Positions 58,224 through 64,000 of a stretch of DNA of 64,000 bases are shown one piece after another; positions within the stretch are counted from its first letter, which is position 1; each line of letters begins with the position of its first letter. Made by a program: the position numbers and the translations under genes. The DNA comes from Diatrype stigma. Its lineage: Eukaryota; Ascomycota; Sordariomycetes; Xylariales; Diatrypaceae. The stretch covers positions 62,001 through 126,000 of the forward strand of contig JAKJXP020000059.1 of NCBI GenBank assembly GCA_022225965.2, written 5' to 3'. The notes beneath the pieces were generated by a model. It was not told the DNA's origin. It saw nothing but the letters and a program-made list of their open reading frames with translations, and ran no database searches.

Positions 58224-60390
58224 ATGAGCTCATCACGACCTGAGTGTTACGATAAAGCGGCGCAAACGGCGATGCCTGAACCGCAGGTATTGCGTGCAGA
58301 GGCCGATATAGTTCGATATGAGAAGGTGATAGCTTCAGACTGTTTCAGATTCTTGTTGAAACTTGGGCATGTTCTCACTATCTTCAGGGAGTTGATGAGG
58401 CTGTGGATCTAGTTGTTGGCCATGTCGATGAGGGTCCTCTGGATCCTCAGGAGGCACAGAATCTTCGAAATAAAATCGACTGGGTCATCTTGCCCTTGGT
58501 ATTCTCTTTATACACTCGTAAGTTTCATACACATATACCACATGGCTAGTATATCATCACTGATCTCCATTGCATTAGTTCAGTTCTTTGACAAGTATGC
58601 ATATGCGCTTACCACTCGGTTTGAACCTCACCAATCTCTAACATCCTCTCGAGAGGAGCACTGGGAGCTTCAGCAGTCTTGGGCATTATAGCGGACAACC
58701 ATCTCACTGCCGACCAGTTCAACACCCTTGGCTCTGCGTTCTATATCGGTTTGTCTCTGTTCTCGGAACCGCATTGCAAAGGGGGTTTTCATCTTGACTT
58801 ACTCTTGCACAGGTTACATTATCTTTGCGTACCCACATTCCTGGGCTCTGCAAAGATTTCCTGTTGCCAAATACCTCGGCTTCAATGTACTTCTTTGGGC
58901 GGTAATCATGGGCCTCCACTGCGCATGCCAAAGTTTTGGCAGCTTGTGTAAGTTGTTCTGGTCCTTCTTGACGCCTGTTGAGGCCCCTATTGACATGCTT
59001 AGTCAGTTGCGCTACGAATTCTGCTAGGAGCTTCCGAGGGATGCATCACAAATGGTGTGATGCTAGTTACATCTATGTTTTATAATCGCACCGAGATCGG
59101 TGAGCGTATAAGCTGGACTTTCCAGTGCAACGGTGTTGCTTTGAGCTTTTCGGCGTTCCTAGCATTTGGGGTGGCGCATTACGACCCAGATCGCAAGCCA
59201 GCACGTTGGCAGCTCCTGGTCATCATATATGCCGGCTTGACTGCTGTAGTTGGCGTATGGTTCTTACTCGTGTTCCCGAATAACCCAGTCCAAGCACGAT
59301 TCTTGTCAGAGGACGACAAAATCAAGGCCGTGAAACGGATTCGAACAAATCAAAGCGGCACTGAGACCAAGTCTTGGAAACCAGAGCAAGCTATGGAAGC
59401 GGTGAAAGACGTCAAGACTTGGTTGTTCTTCCTGTTTGCCTCTGTATCGTGAGTCTCCTATCAGCCTGTGCCCCTATCTAGTAAACGTTGATCGGACCCA
59501 GCCAGATCCTGGCTGACAATGAAGTTAAGCAACCTGCAAAATGGCTTTGGAACTCAATACGGCCTAATCATACAGTCCTTTGGATTTACTACTGCCCAAA
59601 CTACTGCACTCAACGTGCCTGCAGGCCTTGCCATGATTATGGGCATTACAAGCTCGACACTGATACTCCGCCGCTATCCTGTACGTACTTCAGTCTGCTG
59701 GATACGCTCTTCACTAACATGGCATCAACTGATAGAATTCAAGATGTTGGATCGCAGTGGGCTTTTTCTTACCGTCAGTTCTGAGTGTCGTGCTATTGAT
59801 GGCTTTGCCATGGAACAACAGAGCTGGACTTCTGTGCGCATACTACATCAACAACTTTGGTGGAGCTCCCTCTTTCGCAATGGTAGTCTCCTGGGTTGCT
59901 GTCACTACTTCGGGTCATACAAAAGTATGGATCGAATGCATTCCTTACCGTCCTTTATCCTTGTATGGAGGATCTCGTGCTGACTTTGCTCAGAAACTTG
60001 CCGTCAATGCTATATTCCTTGTTGGCTATGCCCTGGGTCAGGCGCTTTGCACGCAGTTTTGGAGAGAGCAGTACAAGCCAAGGAACTACGTTCCGTACGG
60101 AATTATTCTGGTGAGCTAATGTATACGACATTCTTCTTGCCGCTCAGATATGACTGACACACGCCCTCAAGGCTTCTTATGTTGGTGATTTCATTCTCCT
60201 CTTCGCAATACGTTATGTTCTTAACAAAGAGAACAAACGACGTAATACTTTGGAGAGCCCCAGTGCCCAAGACGCGTATGGCTATGTCGAAAGAGTTGAT
60301 TCTGAGGGGAAAGTCTTCCATCAGAAAGTGGATAAGGGCATGCTGGACATGACTGATCGACAGAACATGTCATTCCGATATGCGCTTTGA
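58224..60390 (+). CDS. Dal5/allantoate-permease-type MFS transporter, 531 aa, ten exons
   Basis: The exons are 58224-58325, 58388-58517, 58579-58594, 58654-58748, 58813-58947, 59007-59448, 59530-59680, 59736-59924, 59994-60110 and 60172-60390. Each junction keeps the frame, giving an intact protein of the anion:cation symporter family. Diagnostic blocks are KIDWVILPLVFSLYTLQFFDK at the first helix, DNHLTADQFNTLGSAFYIGY, FPVAKYLGFNVLLWA, LLGASEGCITNGVM, the FLSEDDK loop, FGFTTAQTTALNVPAG and HTKKLAVNAIFLVGYALGQ. Twelve helices are expected in the plasma membrane. The family imports allantoate, ureidosuccinate, nicotinate and other organic anions. Exon 3 is only 16 nt. The acceptor of intron 6 (TTAAG, 59529) is unusual but has CTGAC 9-13 nt upstream. 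The gene is AT-richer and more intron-dense than its neighbours. Confidence 0.9.
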
Positions 60391-60721
60391 TCGACATCGA
60401 GTGTTCAGTGTTCAGTCTTAGTAGCCTATAGGTTGCTGTCTCGTCCCTTTTTTTTACATACAGTGGTCGACAATAGACATCCCCATCACATGAAACTCCT
60501 ATGGGATGACGGATAGGTACATGTTGAGGTTATATATCAAGTTCTCATGCGACTTAAGCTTATTGTAACAATTTGGGGCGAGTCCTTGGTAACTAAAGCC
60601 CTGTCTCATTGCCGTGGGTCAGTAGATAGGTGAATAAACGAGAGTAGTTCCACGTGCTATCATAAAATCATCGAAAATCGTTCCGATACGCAGAACTACC
60701 TGATAATGAACAAGAATCGTC
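60391..60721. other. Convergent spacer
   Basis: These 331 bases lie between the 3' ends of the Dal5-type permease (+) and the second P450 (-). A run of T at 60449-60456 may be a 3' processing region. Nothing else was seen. Confidence 0.5.
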
Positions 60722-62426
60722 CTAGACCTCTTCTAGAGGCTGAATTGTTACCCGTAACCCCCTTGATTGCCGACTGGCTAACGCGTTGAACCCATCAACA
60801 GTAATCTTCACATCACGCTCGAATACCACATCATGCATCTTCAGTCTGTTGCTCATGCGCCGCACGACCGTCGCAACCGTCATGTACAGTTCAGTCCAGG
60901 CCAGGTTGAGGCCCAGACACATCCGGGTCCCACCGCCGAATACAACGAGGGATTTGCGGCGTTGACGAACTTGAGGCGAATCGAACGGGATCCAGCGCTC
61001 GGGGTGGAAGATGTCTGGGTCGGGGAAGACGTCCGGCCTCTCGAGGAAGTCCATGAACGACATTCCAACCGCCACGCCGCGTGGGATGACCACGTCACCG
61101 TAGCTATAGGATACATCAGGGGAGACTCTCGCGAAGCGATGAGGCACACCCTTGCTGAGGCGGAGACCCTCGTGGACTACGGCGGTCAGATACGGAAGCG
61201 CTTCCAGCTCCACAAGGGATGGAGGCACAGCCGTATCCGGGATCGCAGCACACAGCTCCTTCGCGAGGCGTTCCATGCAGGACGGGTTCGCGAGCAGATG
61301 GTAGAAGGTTGTATCGAGGGCATTGACGGTTGTCATAGCACCAGCCCCCATCACAGTCTGTGCCTCTTCGATAAGTCTGGCAGGAGACTTTTCCGAGGCC
61401 GGCACATCCGCTTCGAGCATCGAGTCGAATATGGTATTCAAACCCCCGCCCGATGCTGGCGGCTTCTCGCCGCGGTTGCGGCGTTCGATGACCTCTTCGA
61501 TGTTCTTCTTTAGGTTCCTCTGCCGCGCCGTATCAGCAGCCACCCCGTCTCGGGCGGCACGGGGCCCGGCTCTTGGAAAGTACGCAAGGAGTCGGTGGAG
61601 CCAGGGGAACTGCCGGATCGAGGAGCCGGCGCGGCTCGAGGAGACCATACCGGCGTACCAGTCTCGGGCAAAGTGCTTGTTCTCGAGATAGCCGTGCGAA
61701 ACACCGAAGCAGACGCTCGAAATGACGTCCACTGTGAGGGCCACGAAGGCATGCGTCAAAGTAACTACACTACCTTCTCCCTCAAGCCTGGCGCAGAGTC
61801 TATTGATCTTGCTTAGAATAAGGGGCTCGAGGGTCCGCACTGAAGCTTTGGAGAAGAAGGGGCTCAGTTGGTTGCGACGTTGTCTGTGTAAATCGTGTTC
61901 GATTGTTTTGAAAGCACTGTTTCGAGTCCACCTATTGGGTATCATGTAAGTGAATAGATGCGTACTGATACAATGCCATCGTGAACCATGGGAGTTGCTT
62001 ACGATTGCCTTATGGCCCATTCAGATTTGTTGGTTCTCCTTTTGGAGGAGCTGACATAGAGAATATCGAAAAAGTCCGGGTCATCACAATGCACCTCGTA
62101 CGGATTGATGCGGACAAAGGGGCCTCAACACTAGTGTCAACTTCATATACATGTAGATGATGTAGGGACTCACCGTAGGTCCTATGCAAGTCGCGAATCT
62201 TCCAAGTGTATTGACCCTCCTTCCAAACGTCGTAGTAGAACTCGTACCAGTAAGTTAGAGCTGCAAGCTTGGGCCCTGGGAACTTAGAAGAAGGGGTGAT
62301 GTATAGACGATACCCCCCTAAAAGCAGTAGATATAGCCCTGTTGAAGCTATAAAGAGAAGAAAGGGGTTCGTTGGACTGATAGAGAGTACAGGGTTCAGT
62401 ACTGTCGAACTCTCAATCGACTCCAT
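60722..62426 (-). CDS. Cytochrome P450 monooxygenase, 527 aa, atypical I-helix
   Basis: There are three exons on the minus strand: 62426-62174, 62123-62003 and 61931-60722. The start is a GCCATGG context directly ahead of the membrane anchor (residues 18-40), followed by [18 protein letters not shown], typical of trichodiene-oxygenase/benzoate-type fungal P450s. The second exon restores [20 protein letters not shown]. ExxR is EGLR at 379-382, then HPERW, and the heme loop [10 protein letters not shown] at 456-465 has Cys463. The I-helix reads GAGAMTT (320-326): the usual acid before Thr is replaced by Met, which may alter proton delivery. It is otherwise full length and probably functional, ER-bound. 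The gene is convergent with the Dal5-type permease and shares its strand with the SRR1-like gene. Confidence 0.9.
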
Positions 62427-63059
62427 GGCCAGGTCATTCTTGAGTTGCGGTGTTCGACCTTTCCGATGTAAGGATGTCCGTAGAGCTCTTTTCCATCTCG
62501 GATTCTTCAACCTTTTGACAGGTATCAAGTGGGGTAGGTATAAGCATGCGGTGCCATGCGTATGCGATTCATGTTACATTTAGCAGGCGATTGGATGGCC
62601 CTCAACAGTAGATAATGTCACTGAAGTATCGCTAGATGTTGCAGTGCAGGTTGCTTCCTCGGATACATACCATGACCGGCTTAATCCCACAAAGGCTCAT
62701 AATGAACCAATAAGGGGCAGTCTTCGGCATATAGCGAGTACCCTAGACTACTACTACACATGCCTCTGATGATTCGCTCTCTTTTCACCAAGTAGGCGTC
62801 TTGACCACTGCTAATATGAAACGGACGGGTACTAGACTTTGATTAGCCCTGTTTTGACACTGTTTCCCTAACTTGTCTTGCGCTTGTGAGCCAGAAAGGG
62901 GGGGCTCTGCCACCCTCTATACTGAGCTAGCCATGAGACTATCGGCTTCGAACAATGCCCTTTAGAGTAAGAAAATCCTGATTAGGCTTTAAGACGATTG
63001 TATCCTAAGGGGTATCCTGAAATGGGTATCTAACTATACAAAACATAAGGTCAAAACAT
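62427..63059. promoter_or_regulatory. Spacer upstream of the second P450
   Basis: These 633 bases lie between the P450 start and the 3' end of the SRR1-like gene. No coding content or notable repeat was seen. Confidence 0.4.
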
Positions 63060-63914
63060 CTACAGCCTTGCCCTAGTCAGCTTGAAAGACACGTCATGAA
63101 TCACCATGTCTTCGTCCCCTGCAGAAACAGCCACATCTTTTTGGCGCCGGTCTGGCTTCCTGCGGTACAAAGCCATGGGAAAGGCCCTGTCGTCCTCGTC
63201 CCAGAAGCCATTCCCACTCACGGCGCGTTTCTGATACCGGGAGATATGTAGCTTGGAAAGCTGCGCCACCTCCTTGTGCTCTGCGGTGTGCTTCTCCCAC
63301 TTCAGAAGCAGCGAGCTGAAATCATCCCCGATCAGCAGATCCACCGGACACGACTCTAGGAGCAGCCCGTACGCGTTGATAGTCAGGAACGGGCTGTATA
63401 CTAGGGTGTTCTCGTCAATGACATGTCGCGCCTCACCCAGTTCCGACGGCGATGGCGTCCTCAAAACGTGGACGCCAAGGCTCTGGAGAAATGACTCGTC
63501 GGCTCTGGTGAACGTTGGGTCTTGGGCGTAAAGTTCTAACTTAGACATCCTGCCCCTCGGCGATGAGGATTGTCGTACGTGGTCGGCGATGGCTAAGAAT
63601 ATTGCGAGTTGCTTGAACCGGCGGGATTGGTCTCTGGACTTTTCCGAGAGGCTTCCGAGCCCCAGTGATAAGACCTTTGTAACATGGGGTTGGATTCTTG
63701 CTCGGAGCATCGTCTGCATTGAGCTTGATAAAGGCGATTGATCATACTGAAATCTGAATTCGTCGTATAATTTTTGCATTCCTCTAAGCTGTTTACTTTG
63801 TTGTCTGGGGGGACTAGAGGGACCGCGGGCTGCCCCTGACGGCTTGGCCGCGAAGTCGGGTCTCGTAGTGTGAAGCATTACCATTGTAGCAGGTTGAAAA
63901 TCATGTGTAACCAT
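63060..63914 (-). CDS. SRR1-like domain protein, about 284 aa
   Basis: This is a single exon on the minus strand. The frame is open 23 codons further upstream, but that leader crosses a TACCTAGG spacer motif, so I start at 63914; a Met 10 codons later (63884) is also possible. After a Pro/Ser/Arg-rich lead of about 60 residues the SRR1-like pattern appears: a strand ending LGLGSL, a helix with QLAIFLAIADH, LELYAQDPTFTRADESFLQSLGV, then VIDENTLVYSPFLTINAYGLLLE. The C terminus is charged and Arg/Lys rich. SRR1 was first described in Arabidopsis clock and light signalling and in yeast Ber1; the biochemical activity is unknown. It lies directly behind the second P450 in the same orientation. Confidence 0.85.
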   Translation of the reverse strand: MVTHDFQPATMVMLHTTRPDFAAKPSGAARGPSSPPRQQSKQLRGMQKLYDEFRFQYDQSPLSSSMQTMLRARIQPHVTKVLSLGLGSLSEKSRDQSRRFKQLAIFLAIADHVRQSSSPRGRMSKLELYAQDPTFTRADESFLQSLGVHVLRTPSPSELGEARHVIDENTLVYSPFLTINAYGLLLESCPVDLLIGDDFSSLLLKWEKHTAEHKEVAQLSKLHISRYQKRAVSGNGFWDEDDRAFPMALYRRKPDRRQKDVAVSAGDEDMVIHDVSFKLTRARL

Positions 63915-64000
63915 TCCTAGGTACCTATAGAGTCTACTTTGACACTTATTTACGGGCGCTGCGTGGATATAAATGCATTGCATTGTGTGATTACAGATTG
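63915..64000. other. Window edge, 5' flank of the SRR1-like gene
   Basis: These last bases are upstream DNA of the minus-strand gene and contain TACCTAGG-type motif DNA. No feature ends here. Confidence 0.4.

Noticed and set aside
59505..59518. Acceptors upstream of 59529 in permease intron 6
   Set aside because: They would add residues that break the helix sequence, while CTGAC just before TTAAG fits a branch site.
58224..60390. Permease as a pseudogene
   Set aside because: It looks broken if introns are ignored, but ten exons join in frame into a full-length family member.
1..64000. tRNA, rRNA and CRISPR features
   Set aside because: I found no convincing T-arm/anticodon folds, no rRNA sequence and no spaced direct repeats. 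CRISPR is not expected in a fungal nucleus.

Overview
The window is nuclear DNA of a filamentous ascomycete (Pezizomycotina, probably Sordariomycetes). The evidence is short GT-AG introns (mostly 50-210 nt) with CTAAC/CTGAC-type branch sites, monocistronic genes with CACCATGG-like or CATCATGG-like starts, and fungal families: Dal5-type permease, pisatin-demethylase-like P450, PP2A activator Rrd1, SRR1-like protein and a large CHY zinc-finger protein. The species cannot be fixed from the sequence alone. All exon structures were deduced by hand from frames and splice signals.

Layout. (1) 1-11890: no supportable gene. It is intergenic DNA with many TAGGTA/TACTTCGTA-type short motifs and two GC-rich islands (about 7.0-7.75 kb and 9.25-10.2 kb) that hold overlapping open frames without recognisable products. 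(2) 11.9-20.6 kb: a glycine-zipper protein (-), a HAD type II hydrolase (+), a DAO-family FAD oxidoreductase (+) and a CHY zinc-finger protein (-). (3) 20.6-31.7 kb: sparse, with a secreted glycoprotein (-) and a histidine-phosphatase/phosphoglycerate-mutase-family protein (-). (4) 31.7-45.8 kb: housekeeping-like genes. These are a four-exon Ala/Pro-rich small protein (+), PP2A activator Rrd1 (-), an 825-aa probable nuclear protein (+) and a coiled-coil protein of about 1296 aa (+). (5) 46.7-63.9 kb: an accessory metabolic neighbourhood with P450 (-), a 4.8-kb gap, then 2OG-Fe(II) dioxygenase (+), MFS transporter (+), Dal5-type MFS permease (+), a second P450 (-) and an SRR1-like protein (-).

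The right-hand 17 kb is the most interesting part. Two P450s, one 2-oxoglutarate oxygenase and two transporters of different MFS types look like the tailoring and transport part of a secondary-metabolite or xenobiotic-catabolism cluster. No backbone synthase and no cluster transcription factor lie inside the window, so a cluster remains an inference. The HAD and DAO genes at 13.5-16.6 kb may form a small catabolic pair. The rest looks like ordinary core genome with long intergenic spacers.
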